A stretch of 64,000 bases of DNA from Nemopilema nomurai (GCA_003864495.1 ML133427.1:2623247-2687246); one strand, 5' to 3'. Shown: positions 1 through 14,067, counted from the first letter of the stretch. Program-made: numbers and translations. Notes: a model not told the origin generated them from the sequence alone.

Positions 1-1560
1 TAATAATATTCAATGTGTGCTGCCTGGTGTTATGCCAGTATAAATAAATTGTTGTGATCAGATTATGACGATCATTATTATTATAATAACAAAAGCATTC
101 GCCATGCTTAGACCATGACAAAGATTACAAGCATTAGCCAAGAACCTCTAGTCTTAGAGACTGAGAAAACATCTAGGACCGTAAGACTTCGACTTATTAC
201 AATGACGTAGCCTTTGTTTCTAAAAATGTCTCACTCATAATTGCCCTTTTCATTTAAATCATTGTATCAGCAACATTTGGACCCAGAACAATCTTATAAA
301 CTTAGGATGCATTCACTTTGCTGTAGTTTTTTGTTCGTGATAGAACTTCAATATGCGTCGTAAACTTCAATAAGTTAACGGAAGCAGTATATCGTAGATA
401 TTATGAAATGTGTATCAAAGTATATATTATCTCAATCTCTGTATGTTTCAAATTTGTGACTATATTGATTTAGAACATGAACAATCAGTTTATTCTCATT
501 ACATTTGATTGTCTGAACAACTTTTGCTCGTGCTTTCCTTTATTTTGTGGCCAATTTTGTAGAATTTACCCTAAATATTAAAGGGTAGGATCCAAATCTA
601 GGCAATTTTGACAACATTCTAGAGCTATGCAAAAAGCGAATAAGGTTAAATGTAGAAGGGGAAATATTTCAGCTTAAAATTAGTTTGTTTTCAGCACTTT
701 TGTCACATCGCTAATATTTACTTCCTCTTGATCTTACCTTTCCAAAGTTTCTTTCAACTTTCAGATCTGGTGCTTCAAAGTAAGAAAATTAGCAATGCAT
801 ATTTACCTGATTAAATGATAAACCAAAACTTTCAGAATTTGAATCCATGCGTAGGATGTTGAAGGAAAGATTTGAATTTTCAGATGGGTTGGTTGCGCTA
901 ATGGCTTTATTCGACTTAAATAAGTTCGCTTTGCTTATTTTCAAGTTGTTAAAATCGATCAGTTTTTTTCAATTCAAGTTAAATAGCTAGAAAGCCATCC
1001 TGAAATTAATTGATAATATGGAAAAGCGAACTGCAAGATATGGTTCATGTCACATGAGTATTTTTGTCTATTAAATCGGTCTAAGAATGTCTTGAGGTTA
1101 GTAAATAGAAGCCGGCTTAGGGCCTTATAAAAAGATGTTCTTGTAAACAACGCTGTCTACTAGTGTTTTCTGTGTTTCGATTTCTAAATCTATTTTTAGT
1201 TTATTCGGCTTAGACAAAGCAGAATTAAGATTGATCTCGTCTATTTTAAGTTGGCTCCATTAATTCAAGAGGGATTTAAAGACAATTTAGTCTTGGACTT
1301 TTTTAAGTTAAGACCAACATGAAGTTATTGACTCTAAATAGAGCGTTTGAACCAAGGGATCGTGCAGCCTTTCAAGTTTACATATCACTTAATTCTTTTA
1401 CGATTTTAAAAGATAATCCATAAGCATACTCTAATAAAATCAAGATATGAAAAAGAAGTCTTGTATTTAACGACAATGTTTATTACTAATGACGGCCGGG
1501 TTTTCGAACAATGAAATCACTTCCCATTAAAGCCGTAGTTCAGCAGTGAAGAGTATTATC
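1..1560. other. upstream intergenic DNA, nothing recognised
   Basis: AT-rich sequence with no long open frame, no recognisable exon and no clear repeat. It lies upstream of the adenylosuccinate lyase gene and may hold distal regulatory sequence, but I see no specific motif to report. Confidence 0.5.
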
Positions 1561-1564
1561 AGTT

Positions 1565-1725
1565 ACCGGAAATCCTCGAATTGCCCCCTCCCCCCTCGAA
1601 AAAGCCCCACCCTAGAACTACAAATTTTCAATTAGCCCCCCCCCCTAGAATAAGCCCCCTTCGATTTGTTGATTTTCGACTCCTGAGGTCCCCAGGGGGC
1701 TAATTCGAGGATTTATGGTAAGGGA
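1565..1725 (-). mobile_element. small inverted-repeat element (MITE-like), short copy
   Basis: The ends are inverted versions of each other: 'cctcgaattgccccct' near 1575 and 'agggggctaattcgagg' near 1695-1711. The interior holds C-runs and the stretch 'cgatttgttgattttcgact'. The same pieces occur in reverse orientation at 26095-26425, so this looks like a shorter internally deleted relative. It sits only about 110-270 bases upstream of the ADSL start codon. The family is not identified. Confidence 0.55.
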
Positions 1726-1773
1726 TTCAAAATATCTTGTGAACGAGGCTACCATAGCGAGGCTGTATCAAAA

Positions 1774-1783
1774 TTGGCGGGAA
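1774..1783 (+). promoter_or_regulatory. E2F-like site in the ADSL proximal promoter
   Basis: The sequence TTGGCGGGAA matches the E2F consensus core (TTSGCGGGAA) and lies about 50 bases upstream of the proposed ADSL start codon. Growth-linked control would suit a purine-synthesis enzyme, but that is inference from one short motif. Confidence 0.35.
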
Positions 1784-1834
1784 GAAGGACCTTGAAGCGT
1801 GGTACTGTCTGAAGCGAAAAGTTTATTGCACAAA

Positions 1835-4800
1835 ATGACGGACAGAACAAGGTACAACAGTCCCTTAACTGGAAGGTATGCAAGCAAGGAAATGGCATAT
1901 AACTTTTCAGACGAAAAGAAGTTCACTACTTGGCGAAAATTGTGGATAATTTTAGCGAAGGCTGAAAAGGTTCTCAAATATTTTTTGGTACATTTTTATA
2001 AATGTGGTCCAGCTGAAAGTCAGCACTGAAAACTGTTTGAATTCAACTGAGGACACGCCCATTCTGTCTGTATGTGTATCTTCAAAACAAAGTTAGATTT
2101 GGCTTGCTCTAATTCCTAAAAAATGACGGAAGAGAATGAAAGTCAAAGAAATATTGGAGACATCTTCTTTATTAGCTCTTACTTATGTGAAAATAAATTC
2201 AAAAAAAGGTTTGAAAATTGATGTTATTAAGTACTCTATGATAAAAAGGCTTGAGTTGTTAAATGTGTGGACGCACTAATAACCTGAAAATGAGGGCTTC
2301 TTGCTGCACTAGCAGAGCAGAATCTTCTACCAGTTGCCTCTAACGGAAACCCAAAATTTCAACCATGAAAAGATAGCTGTGTTTCAATGACTAAATTTAG
2401 AAACTTTTTTCATAAAATAGCAATCGTTCATGGGATGAATGCTTTCTCTTTCAGGAACTTGGCTTGTCTATCACAGATGATCAGATTGCAGAAATGGAAA
2501 CTAATGTTCAGAATATTGATTATGATTTAGCTACGAAGGAAGAGAAAATTAGGAGACATGATGTGATGGCACACGTTCATGCATTTGGGGTTTGCTGTCC
2601 AAAAGCAGCACCGATTATACATCTAGGTGCAACATCATGTTTTGTTGGAGACAACACGGTTTGTATCTGTGTTTACTTTTCAAGTACTTTAATTGATGAA
2701 GACATTATTGGTTACCGGCCTAAAACATTAAGCAATAGCAATAGTGAAGATAAGAGTGTCATATGAGTAATGAACATACTTGCAAGGACCTGATATTTGT
2801 TACAAAAGATGAATCACTCTTAAATCTAATGATACCCTGATAGAATATTTATGTATAGTTGCACCATAGAAATGGCTGTATAAAAGAGAAATTTTTACCT
2901 TTATTTTTGGATGGTTTTCTAGTTATTGATTACCAGAGAAAAAGAAGAAATCGAAAAAGCAGGGGGAGGCAGATAGAAAAGGAGAAAGTGACCACTTCCT
3001 CAATTGTATTTGCAAGGGGCACTTTTGGTCTTTGTAGGGGTACCATTGGGTTTTGAAGGGTACAGCGAATTAGGGGGGCTGGGCATGGCCCCTGATTCCT
3101 ATGTTAATCCTGGTTTCAGTACAGTGTGCCATACTAATTTCAAGCTTTATTGATATTTCTAATGTGTCAGTTATTTCATGGATCTACTCCCTCCCTTGCA
3201 GTGCATTAAAGCAGTGCCCTAAATCCACTTCCTGTGACTTTCATCAAACTTCTTATTCCTCCCTTATTTCTTGCATGTAATGGCTAAATTTCATTTCTAT
3301 TAACCTTCAACTTATTGCAGGATACTGTTTACAGAAGTTTAATGCAAACAAGCAATATTTAAAAAAACAGCAATCTTTTTATTGCATCAAAATGGTTAAT
3401 CTTTTGGCAATTGCTGTTGCAGAAATCTCTATATTTAGCAGTTTATTATAGTTTTTCTTCTCCATTCAAGGATTTGATTGTTATCAGAGATGGGCTTGAC
3501 ATTTTGCTACCAAAAGTAAGTGTTATAATAATTCACCTTCTTACCTTGAAGTATTTTAGTCAAGATACCATGCTACAAAAATTTTTTACTGGTTATGTGC
3601 CAGAAGAACTCAGCTGTCAGAGGTGCAAGGCTTGAGTCCCTGGCATACCAAACTTATACACAGGGCAAGGAGAAACATCAGCTTTATGTAATTCCAGAAA
3701 TAAGGAATCACAAAGTGTGGTCACATTTAGTGGAAGGATCAAGACCAGAAATTCTAAAAACCATCTTCAGATGCTAGGTAGAAAACAAACACTAGAATAA
3801 AAATACTGGCTATGGTTTAAATCCAGTAACACTTGATGTCTTTGTTAGAAAAAAGTCTTTGATCAAGTAAGCAACAAAGTAGGATGTATGTTAGTCATAA
3901 TTTTGGCTTGCTTCCAAAAGTTTCAGAAACAGCAGCATTGCTTTTAAAAGCTCTGTATGAGATGCATTCAAAATCTGTTCACAAGGTGTTCAGAAAGAAA
4001 TGTTGGTCGAAAGCCATCCTCATACAGAGGGGCCAGACTTTGGAATAGCTTAAGTAAGGAAGCTAAAGTGACAACTTCCCTCAGTGCCTTCGAACGACTA
4101 TCAAAAAGGGATGTTAATAAATTGAGCCAGATTGAATGTTTTCCTTTGTCTTGTTTTCTTTTCTTTGTTTTACACAGTGATTGTATAGGGCTACTTTCTT
4201 TGTAATGTGATATTTATTAATTTGTTCTATCAATTTACTCTATCAATTTTTAACAATATATATTGAAACTTTTTACATATCTGAATGTTGTTGAAAATAT
4301 TATTAAAATTAAAAATATTTGAATTTTTGAGGAAGGATTCATTCTAATGATTTGAATATTATCGAAATGAAAGCACCTTAAACTTTTAGTTGTACAGATT
4401 TTCACTTTTTATGTGTGAAATATAGTTTCAGTTGAACAAAATTTGATAGAATTTTACAGAGCTTTGCTGCCAATTAATTGCAGTGAAAACCACGATTGAT
4501 ATCATGGGTATATTGATATATTGTTTGAAGTTTCCAAATAAGGCAAGGCAACCACTCTCTGATTAATGGAAAAATGCTGCATGTAACTTTTTCAACTATG
4601 GTTGCAAAGCACTGAGAGCAGCTGGCTGTGTTTATCAGCTTTTAAACAACAAGAAAACAGTTGTTTAAACAGTCTTTACCTTCATGATATAACCAAATCC
4701 TCATTTCTTCACTAGGCCTAGTAAGCTCTTGATTGACTCGTTTGTGTTTATATATAGAAACTATGTTTTAAAGCTAATAAATTTCACTCTTTTCAATGTA

Positions 4801-7800
4801 TCAATTTGCAGTTTCAATGAAGTACTTTGTGCATTCGCCATTTTCTGTACAATTTGGTTTTTAGCTTGCCAGATGCATCCATCGCCTATCGAAATTTGCA
4901 GAGGAACAGAAGAACTTGCCTTGCCTTGGATACACTCATCTTCAGTAAGGTTCTTCTGTGTTTTAATTTCCTTGTATTCTTCTAAATATTATTTCATCAT
5001 TGGCTAAACACTTCATTTACCTGGAGAAGACTATGATAGCTAAGAGTACAAAGCAGGATTTATTTGGATTTACCGTGCAGAACCCATTTGTTGTATTCTG
5101 GCCATGATATGATGGGAGTCAAAAGGGTGGCTCAACTGCCCCTTCCTCATTTTGGAAGTATATTTTTTTGCCAAGCAAATTCTTCTCTTGTAGGTCACCT
5201 TTGTGACACAATGCAGTTGAAACAGAATCATTATGCATTTCATTGTTTTATTTCTTAATTTCTCTTGTGACAAAAATTATTATTGCAGAGCAAATGTATG
5301 TTTGGTCATTATTGTAGAAGTCAGGCCCCCTGAGAATTTTAAAAATTTATTTTTGCAAAGATGCTAGTCTTGTTGTGGTCCCCTTTGTAAAATGGGCCTA
5401 TTTGACAGGCCAGCTCAACTGACCACAGTGGGAAAACGAGCCTGTCTTTGGATCTCAGATTTACTCATGGACCTTGAAAACATCACCAGAGTGAAGGAGG
5501 ATTTGAAATTCAGAGGTGCCAAGGGAACGACTGGGACCCAAGCGAGTTTTATTGCATTGTTCAACGGCGACCATGATAAGGTTTGTTCATTTTTCTACGG
5601 CAGGTCAAAAGCCATCGATTTTGCTTTTGTTCAAAAAGCAGTCCTGATTGGTCTACATAATGTTGACCGACTGGTCTCTTTAACCAGTAAAATTAATTGC
5701 CAAGATGCACGTGACTTGACACATGTTGAAGGTTCATCATGGATGGGTTTGTTTGTACGATATCAGTCTTTCCATGTTTTGGTAACTGTGATAAGTCTGG
5801 TGTCATTGCAATACGCAACGCTAGCCCATTGCTTTGAATTTGCCCTAAAAATAGATTACTGTTTAGCCATGCTTTTTTGAAAAAAAAATTTGTTATAAAG
5901 AACCGAAAGCTTTGTACAGTACTTTTGCGAATGGGAAATCATCTGCTTTAGAAAGAGTAATAGACCAGAGTCATCGTTCAATTACTATATTGGCCGAAAC
6001 CGAGTTCCTTGTTACCACGTCACAGCAGCAACTGGCAGTCACGAGAAAATTGCAAGAGCGATGGCTCGAAATCCAGTCTCACTTTGTGTTAAGCAGCCAA
6101 TCACAGTCGTTTCTGAAAACAATTGAAAAGCAGAATTGGTGTCAATTCGACTCCACCTTCCCACCGGTAAAACTTGACAGCTTCTTCGTGGAATCTTTCG
6201 CAACTCAAGACTTTGATCTTAAGGACAAAAACATTTACTGGGGTTGTTTTGAAACCCCCTTTTATCTTCCTTTGATTCCGAAACGTCTTTCTCAATCCTT
6301 ATTTAGGAAAAGTCCGTTTCGCCGTATTAAAACAAATAGAAGCGAACGTCTATTGATATTAAGATAATTTCTGTTTACAATCAGGTGCTTTGACCTCCAT
6401 TTCTCATCGCGTTAATTTGAGTTTTGTATATCCTTAGGTTTTGAAGCTCAACGAACGCGTTACTGAAATGGCTGGTTTTAAATCTTCCTATTCTGTCACG
6501 GGACAAACATACAGCAGGAAAGTCGACCTCATCCTTTTGTCAGCGCTCGGGGGACTGGGCGCTACGATTCACAAGGTATGCTCCTTCCCATTACCGTTAG
6601 CCTGCTCGTCTCTCACCGAGGCTGCTGGATTTGGGTGGTAAAATTTTAAGCACTTATCGATTTTGGTAAGGTGTTGGGGACATCAAAAAAGTACTATGTA
6701 CACGAAAATTAGGCTTTGATCTTCAACGGAAATAAAGTGGTAACAGGGATTCGTTTATTCCTCGTTTAATTATTGATAAATTGATTCTTTGATTGCCTAC
6801 CATGAACCATTGACGTATTATATCCCTGGTCATTCAGTAAATTGTTCTGCACTGTTTTGGCCAATTTTAACCTAGAATTTCTTTAGATCATTCTTGCACA
6901 GAAAACTGTAACAAAAGTTGTTTTTGTTGCTTTTGCATTGAGGGCCTACTTTCGTTTCCCCATGATTTTTTTTGTGTCAAGATAAAATGAAATACTTGGA
7001 ATAGACAAAAGAGGCTTCTTGTTCATGAAACAACAGATCTCCGTCTGGTTTATTGTTTATAGTAAATCTAGAGACCAAAACGTTGTGGAACGTGGTTTTC
7101 AACTTCCCGTGGCCACCTGACCAAAATATTGATTTTCCTTTCTTTCTCACCTTTCCATCCATCAATTCAATTCCTCAATTGGAACGTGGCTATCTCAGTA
7201 TTAAACTTCCCTTGGCCATCCGAACTTTCCCTCCATAATTTCAATTCAGGGTTTTGACTTATTGGCTAAAACACAAGTTTTCAATAATCAGTCCATTTCG
7301 TGTCAGCAAGGCATGTGGTGAAATTGCTCGGAGAATGTGATTCGCTTTAAGAGGTCCTGTTTTGAAACCTGTTTTGGTTCTTGTGTAGATGTGCACGGAC
7401 ATTCGTCTGCTTGCCAATTTTAAAGAGGTGGAGGAGCCTTTTGAAAAGAACCAGATTGGATCGAGCGCAATGGCGTACAAGAGGAACCCAATGCGGAGCG
7501 AAAGATGTTGCGGCTTGTCCCGACATTTGATGGCTCTTGTCGCCAATGCGCAGCAGACTGCTGCCACGCAGTGGATGGAAAGGACACTGGATGACAGCTC
7601 AAACAGGTGAACGAGCATTTAACTTAAGTCTATGCAATTTGTAATCCGCAAAAGTACAAATCTAGTCAGTTTTCAAAGTTGACGGAAGAAATTAGTACTG
7701 CATTCAATCAAAAGTTATCGGCAAGGGTCACTTTATTTAGTAGAGTGCTAAAGTAATGACGTCACAAATGTCTATTTTAGAAAGTTTTTAATATTAATCC

Positions 7801-10800
7801 CAAGCTTTAAAAAAGCATCATGAAATACCTCTAAGTTATTATGTTATTATAGTTATTATAGCAAAATTAGTCAATTGTGTTACAAATTGGCAAAATGGCA
7901 GAGATATTTGTATTGGGTCTTTCCCCATCAAACCTCTGTATTTTGGTCTCTGTTCATAACTTTACGAACAGAGCCAAAATAACTTTGATTCTGTAAACTT
8001 GGTTCCCACTAGACGATTAAGTTTGTTTAAGTGCGTTTATCTCTTAGCTTTAAGTCAAACGCCAAGTTGGAATGCTCCGGGCATTTAACTTGAAGAAGAT
8101 GAACGCACTTAGACGCTCTAAACAGTTGAAGGCTCACATCAAAAGTTTTGATCTGAGCATTTAAACATAAAAGAAGCCGTAGAATCAAAGGAACGTTTCA
8201 TTCATCAACTTTACAAAGATCTTGATCAGTTAACAATTAAGGGTGCAAATGTAAAGCAAAGATAACTTAATTTTAACCATATCACCGCATGAAGTTGATT
8301 TTGTGACCGATAGCACTTTGAGATAAAAAAAACATTGCCAATTAACAGATTTCTGGTACATTGTTAATTTTGAAAGGAGCTGTTCCATAAGGATTACTTG
8401 AAATGACTAACGAGAAGGCCAGTTTTGCATGTTTGGAATTATTTCGTGGTGATTCTTTGTATTATGGGGATAAAAATTCATAGATTCTAAAAATAGGCTT
8501 TAGTGACGATCACTTAAGCTTCGAAGAACCAATGTGTTCCATTCCGATAAAGCCAAGGAGAAGACACTCTTTTCTCCTGGCATGGCTTACAGGCCTTCGT
8601 CAACACATATGATTCAATCAGATTTTTGGCAACCACAGCAGATTATCTGGCGTCGAAGCATAGTCGATTGAAAAAGCTGACTATGGTCCAAACTTCCTCG
8701 GTTCGACATTATTTGTGAGGTGTTATTTCCAGTGGTCTCTATTTCCTGACCATGCAGTGTGAATTAACCGGATGTGTAAATCTTTAGACAATTGAAAGCC
8801 TTATCTTATCAGTCAATACTACTAGGCAATCACAATAGCTCCACCCCCCGTCAAACAAGATCCGGTATGGTTAATTGACCTGCACTTGATATCTAGTTGT
8901 TGTACTGGTTACGTAACACTGTCTCCAAGACTGTCTTCAAATTTTCTTTTGTGAAATAAGGAAACACCAAGAAATATGTTAAAGCAATTAATTTAAGCGT
9001 TTTCACCTCAGTAAAAAAGGAACGTAATGTTGTCTTTTTTCTGTCCCAGTCTCAATGGAAATTTAATGGTAAACAGCTAACCCCTCACCCATAAATGATA
9101 TAATGTTTGTCGCTTTGTCCCAGATTTACACAATAGGCTATTCATGCAAAATGTTGTCGCTTTTAGAGCGTGTTTAATGGTCTCTCGTCCGTGAATTTGG
9201 CTCTTTTTGTCCCCCCATTATCTACAAGAACGACCGAGACTCGAGCCTGTCACGGCTGCAAAAGCTAGTTTGCTTTTTTGCAATTGACCATATTATCCAA
9301 ATTCATGACGTTCTAAACAAGTCTAATCCTCTCCAAACAGGAGGATTTCCCTGGCTGAAGCTTTCCTTGTCGCGGATATTATCTTGAACACGGTGCAAAA
9401 CATTTCCGAGGGGCTGGTTGTCTACCCAAAGGTGATCGAGAGACACGTCAATCAAGAGCTGCCTTTTATGGCCACGGAGAACATCATAATGGCCATGGTG
9501 AAAGCAGGTGGCGATCGACAGGTTTGTAGCTAAACATTGCTCAGTATTTCATTTAAGACACAACTGGACTCAGATAGAAGTCTATTTTAGTCCTTCTAAT
9601 AAACGCCCTTCTGTCTGCTTAGATTGAGAATAAACTGAGAATAAACGCCACTTCATTAAACGCCTCCCCGTAATGAACGCCTGTTCTTAATCTCAAGAAA
9701 TTAGGCGCCGAGTCTCTTAAAGGAGAATAGATTCTGATTTTTAAAGGCGTTAATCAGTCAGCAAGGTGCTATTCCTTTTAGCCTTTCTTCAGCTCATCTC
9801 CAACCTGCCATCCTTCTTTCCGTTGCTTCTTTCCTTCATTCTTTCCTCCCATTCTTTTCTTCATTATTTTCTTCATTCTTTACTTCATTCTTTTCTTCAT
9901 TATTTTCTTCATTCTTTACTTCATTCTTTTCTTCATTATTTTCTTCATTCTTTACTTCATTCTTTTCTTCATTCTTTCCTTTCTTCTTGACTCACCAACG
10001 CGTTTACGGGATACGAGGAAAATGTGGACATTTCCAAAGCCTTACCCGTGATGCATATTGTTTAATTGCTAATCCATTTGTGTTTAAACAAGAAAACAAT
10101 AAAAAAACCAACTCTGGAAGACTATTGGCCAGTTGCTGTCTGATTTTGAGCTACTGCTTTTGAGCTACTGCCTTTGAGCTACTGCTTTATTCGCCCACAG
10201 TGCAACGATTCTTCAGCGTATTTATTTTCATTCTTTACCTTTCCCCTGATGACGTGATAAAGGGGAACTGATTTGTGCAGATCTAGTCTCTAAGTGAACT
10301 GAAAAACGCCCTTGGGTTTTCACCTCTTGGCTCGAAGGTAGCCTAGCCCGCCTGCAATAGAATCCAAGAGGTGTCTTTTGATTAAATGAGTGGCATCTTA
10401 ATCTATTCTTTCTTCGTATAGTATTTTGAAATTATACGAAGCAAAACTTTCACATTACTACTTCACCTATCAATAATTGTTTCTAGATTGAACACATATT
10501 AATTGTGGGATTTCAGATATTTTTGAAATTTTGTGCATATGAATCAGGAGCCTTCAAAATTCTTTTCAGGCAGACATCAAGAATCTGTTTCGCTATATTA
10601 CCCTATCAAATTTCAATCTACAGAGCCAAATTTTAATCTTTCACAAGCCTATCTGTTTTCTTTGAACAATATTTAATGCAATTACAAATTGGCCTTAGGT
10701 GACTCGGCCAATCTCCGAAACAAAAAAGTTGTTAACTTGTTTCGTGTTTGTATGTTTTGTATATCTCACCTCAGACAATAGTAGCTTGTTTAAGTTGATG

Positions 10801-13800
10801 CTGAAATTCGGTAAAATGGAGGTTTTGAGAATTCCTTTTTGTGCAAATAATTGAAAAGGGTAAGGAGTTTAAAATTAATTTTGTAAGCGTCCCAATTCTG
10901 TGCTCTTCATATAACGCATAAGATTTTCATTTTTTCAGGAATGCCACGAGGAAATAAGAAAGCTCTCACAAACAGCTGCCGCCGAAGTGAAAGAAAGAGG
11001 AAACGACAATAACTTGGTCGAACTAATACAAAAGTCCGATTACTTCAGGCCGGTACAAAAGGATTTGGATAAATTGCTGGATCCAAGCAGTTTTGTGGGG
11101 AGGGCACCACAGCAGGTATTTATGACGACAAGGTCCTATTTGTTTTCGCAGCCTAAACACCGGAGTCTTGTGAATAAGCAGTTCGTGTTTATCAACATGT
11201 GCATGAGATATCTTATTTATTAAGAAAGGCTTGAAAATACAGAATATCGACATATGCTTTATTATTAATTGAACCAGTTCCTCGTTCATTTGTCATTCAA
11301 TACAAGGTATTCCTCATGATATCAAGATAATATCAGGAAACTGACAGACTATTGACAACTTTGTTTGTACGGTAGATATCAGAAACGTTGGAGTAATTCA
11401 CTTGATTTTCTTATTATATGATGTGGGATTCCAATAAGATACCCTTTGAGTACCCCAGCTTTATGTAACAAGGAGCGCAGTTGTCCGAAATGTTGCCAGC
11501 TTTGATTAACGAAGCCTAGGGTAAACTATACACAAGAAGCCCTTGCAAGCAGAGCACCTTATGGGTACATGATTTCATATTTCAGGATAGCATTTTTCAA
11601 ATTTCCATCCCGCGAATTTTGAACGTGAACTTTGACTGGAATAGTTTTCAATTAAATTGAATTTTATAAAGCAAGGCCTTATAGGTACATATTGGTAAGC
11701 AATTTAGACGACCTTCTCTTAAGTTGTAAGTAAGATTTTAGTTTTTTCATTCTCCTATTTCTCCAAAACAAACAAACTGTCTTAAACAAACAAGAAAGCG
11801 AATAAAATTATATTCCTCCTTGATAAATAAGCTTTTATTCAGCTTATTCCATTCTATTTGCTTTAAACCCTCTAAGAGACCAATTTGAGCGGGGCTGTCA
11901 AAGACCATTCCACTCTTTTGCTCCATTGTTCGAAAACAAAGGCAGTCGGGCTGAACTGTCGTGTGATTGGTGCATTTCGATCGGGAGTTTCTTTCGTAAT
12001 TTCTCTCATGTCCCGGCGAAAAACCCAAAAATATTTGAACATTTTAAAAGTTATCTTTGTCTCAAAACATTTCATTTGCATTTTATGGGGCAAATATTAG
12101 AAGGTTTTGCTTATAGCCGATAAAGCGAACATTTATGTCCGCCGAGCGATAATTTGCAGTATGTTACTTTCTTTTATTTTATGCTTGACAAGAACTGATC
12201 TGTATACATTAAACTTTTTTCGTTTTTCGAGAACATTTGATAGTAGAGGACGTTTTCGATGATACTGCGGACTGCTTTCACCATTTTTAACATTCTCTTA
12301 GGGCAAGTCAGGCTAAGGTCTAATTTTCCAAATTGGGTTAATCACTTGCAGACAACTTCAGGGGGTAACATTTTGGCAACATTCTTCAGGGGGTAACCTC
12401 AAGTTTTTAATTGAAGCTGGAGACTTTACCTACCAGTTCTATTAAGATAACATTGATCGGGTGTTGATTTTGATAACATGATCTCATGTCTACAATCTTG
12501 TGCGACACGAAAATCCTTTCAAGCTGCCTTGGGTCTCTTGAGGGGCAAAACGAAATTGATTGGACATAGGAAGATTGGATGGGGGGTGGTTATAAAGGGA
12601 CGAGGTAGACGAGGTGACAGTATTGGGGAACATAGAGAAAGTTTTGAATTGAGAAAGTCAGTGTAAGCATACGGGATAGAGAATATTCAGTACAGAGGTC
12701 GCCATTTGTGGTCCTCATTGCAAAGGGAAATTAAAGATTCCAACACACTAGTCGAGTTCAAACGAAAATTAAATTATGACATAGAAATACTTGCATCTGC
12801 AGATTGCGCAAAATTTTCATTAAAGATATAGGGCTTTTATAGGTTTCGTATGAACATTGTAAAGTAGGTTTTAATTATTTTGTTGGCGTTAATTAGCTTG
12901 TTAGCTATATGAATTTTTTGTTCTCTCTTGCCAACGTTAAAGAAATTGTTAATAATGAAAAATAATAATAAAATAATAATAATAAAACAATATTAAGCAG
13001 TTGTTTTTTTATAGAGAGATTTGAAATTTCCAATATCAGTGAAATTTCTACCCCAATTGAGAAGGTGAATCATGGAAGTTATTTGCTGGTGAGATGGGAG
13101 ACTACGAAATAGGAAATGGTAGAAAGAAAACTTATTGGACTGATAATATTGACTGAAGAGAGGAAACGGTCTTGTAGAAGATTCATTATAGGGACGCCAT
13201 GCTTAAAATGCTGTTGTCTCTTGGATCACTTTTGAGTCGATTCTGTTAATCTGACACGCATGTTTCCTCGCTTGCTATCCTGTCCATTGCTCCATCTTTT
13301 AATGACACCTTTTATGCCTTTCTAGTAAGCTGATGGACTCATAATATTCGATGTTTTTAGATAATGATAATAATGATATTGTTTATTATAAGTGGGTGAT
13401 CTGCACTAATTAACAAAGTGCTAGTTATCTTCTTACAGTAGGCCCTACTGAGATGTAAAAGTAGCTAAAAATATATTACAGTAAGAAGTGGCAATAGCAT
13501 TCTGCAATAGCAATAGCAATAGGTCGTGAACCTCTCCGTTTCATCAATCTCCTCCATTCAACTTGCGCTTTTCTTTCCATTTGTACCATCGTCAGCCCAC
13601 AAATATCTTTGATGCTGTTTCTTTGTCGTGTCTTCGGTCTGCCTCTTCCTCATTTTTCGATGACCATCTCTGCCAGCAAGTTCTTCCCAAGATTTTTACT
13701 TCTCATCGCATGACCAATAATCTTTCTGTTCAACATGTCCAGCAGCGTCTTTTCAATATTTTCAATATTCAACAGCGTCTTTTCAATATTCCGGTCTTTT

Positions 13801-14067
13801 CAATATTTTCTTCTCATCATAAGATGACAATACGCATAATAGTTGTGAATTAATAGTTATAATAGTTTGAAGCCTTTTCCTTGCGTTTGGCAGGCATCTT
13901 TTGTGGCGCTAATAGCTGCATATCTTTACATTCGTTTCCAAGCTTCTCCCGTTTTTATATATATTACTTTGTTTTCTCAGGTCGACGAATTTATCCAAGC
14001 TGAAGTTCGTCCGGTGTTGAAGGCATTTGAGAAAGATCTTGACGTTGTTGCGGTTGTGAACGTGTGA
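1835..14067 (+). CDS. ADSL: adenylosuccinate lyase (complete, ten exons)
   Basis: Encodes adenylosuccinate lyase, which splits SAICAR to AICAR and adenylosuccinate to AMP in cytosolic purine synthesis. Exons: 1835-1969, 2455-2658, 3471-3515, 4865-4944, 5409-5580, 6438-6575, 7389-7606, 9341-9521, 10939-11115, 13981-14067. All have GT-AG borders and compatible phases and give 478 residues (human is 484). Visible landmarks: RHDVMAH at residues 79-85, the catalytic-base region with TH at 152-153, and the fumarase-superfamily loop [11 protein letters not shown] starting at residue 282, whose first Ser matches the human catalytic serine. Ala replaces the Pro found in human at the sixth position of the loop; fungal enzymes also have Ala. 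The start at 1835 gives MTDRTRY followed by the conserved SPLTGRYAS. An in-frame GTG lies upstream at 1799, but no ATG. Introns hold LINE tails and a MITE. Identification is by remembered family pattern. Confidence 0.95.
3925..4205 (+). mobile_element. LINE 3' tail fragment in ADSL intron 3
   Basis: The open frame 3957-4205 contains [12 protein letters not shown] followed by a helical SxFKR-like segment. This is the typical C-terminus of cnidarian CR1/L2- or RTE-type LINE reverse transcriptases. Only the tail is present, as expected for a 5'-truncated non-LTR insertion. It is in the same orientation as the host gene. Confidence 0.6.
7757..8513. mobile_element. MITE copy 1 (ADSL intron 7), with interior insertion
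   Basis: The left end TGACGTCAC at 7757-7765 and the right end 'gattctaaaaatag...gtgacgatcac' at 8483-8513 are diverged inverted repeats. The interior shares 'gcatcatgaaatacctct' and the 'aaacctctgtattttggtct' region with copy 2 at 14527-14854. This copy is about twice as long, so it probably contains an insertion. No coding capacity is visible. Confidence 0.5.
9826..9990. repeat. pyrimidine-rich tandem repeat, 36-bp higher-order unit
   Basis: Repeats of 'cttcattattttcttcatt' and 'ctttacttcattctttt' form about three 36-base units inside ADSL intron 8. One strand is nearly pure pyrimidine. The open frame across it is repeat-encoded ([12 protein letters not shown]) and not a gene. Confidence 0.8.
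10143..10190. repeat. 16-bp tandem repeat, three copies
   Basis: Three near-identical copies of 'ttttgagctactgc' stand in tandem in ADSL intron 8. Confidence 0.7.
12660..12990 (+). mobile_element. LINE 3' end with (AAT)n tail in ADSL intron 9
   Basis: Reading from 12676 gives [20 protein letters not shown], then a polar tail ending at the stop at 12829-12831. YRGxxLWxxL is the hallmark of the C-terminal end of cnidarian LINE reverse transcriptases. It is followed by a 3' untranslated stretch and an AAT/AATA microsatellite at about 12956-12990, a common LINE terminus. The upstream reverse transcriptase is missing, so this is a dead 5'-truncated copy. Confidence 0.7.

Noticed and set aside
5912..6367. 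151-codon plus-strand open frame in ADSL intron 5
   Set aside because: No motif or homology recalled, flanked by consistent ADSL exons; most likely a chance frame.
9766..9990. 74-codon open frame (HSFLHYFL repeats)
   Set aside because: Encoded entirely by a pyrimidine-rich tandem repeat.
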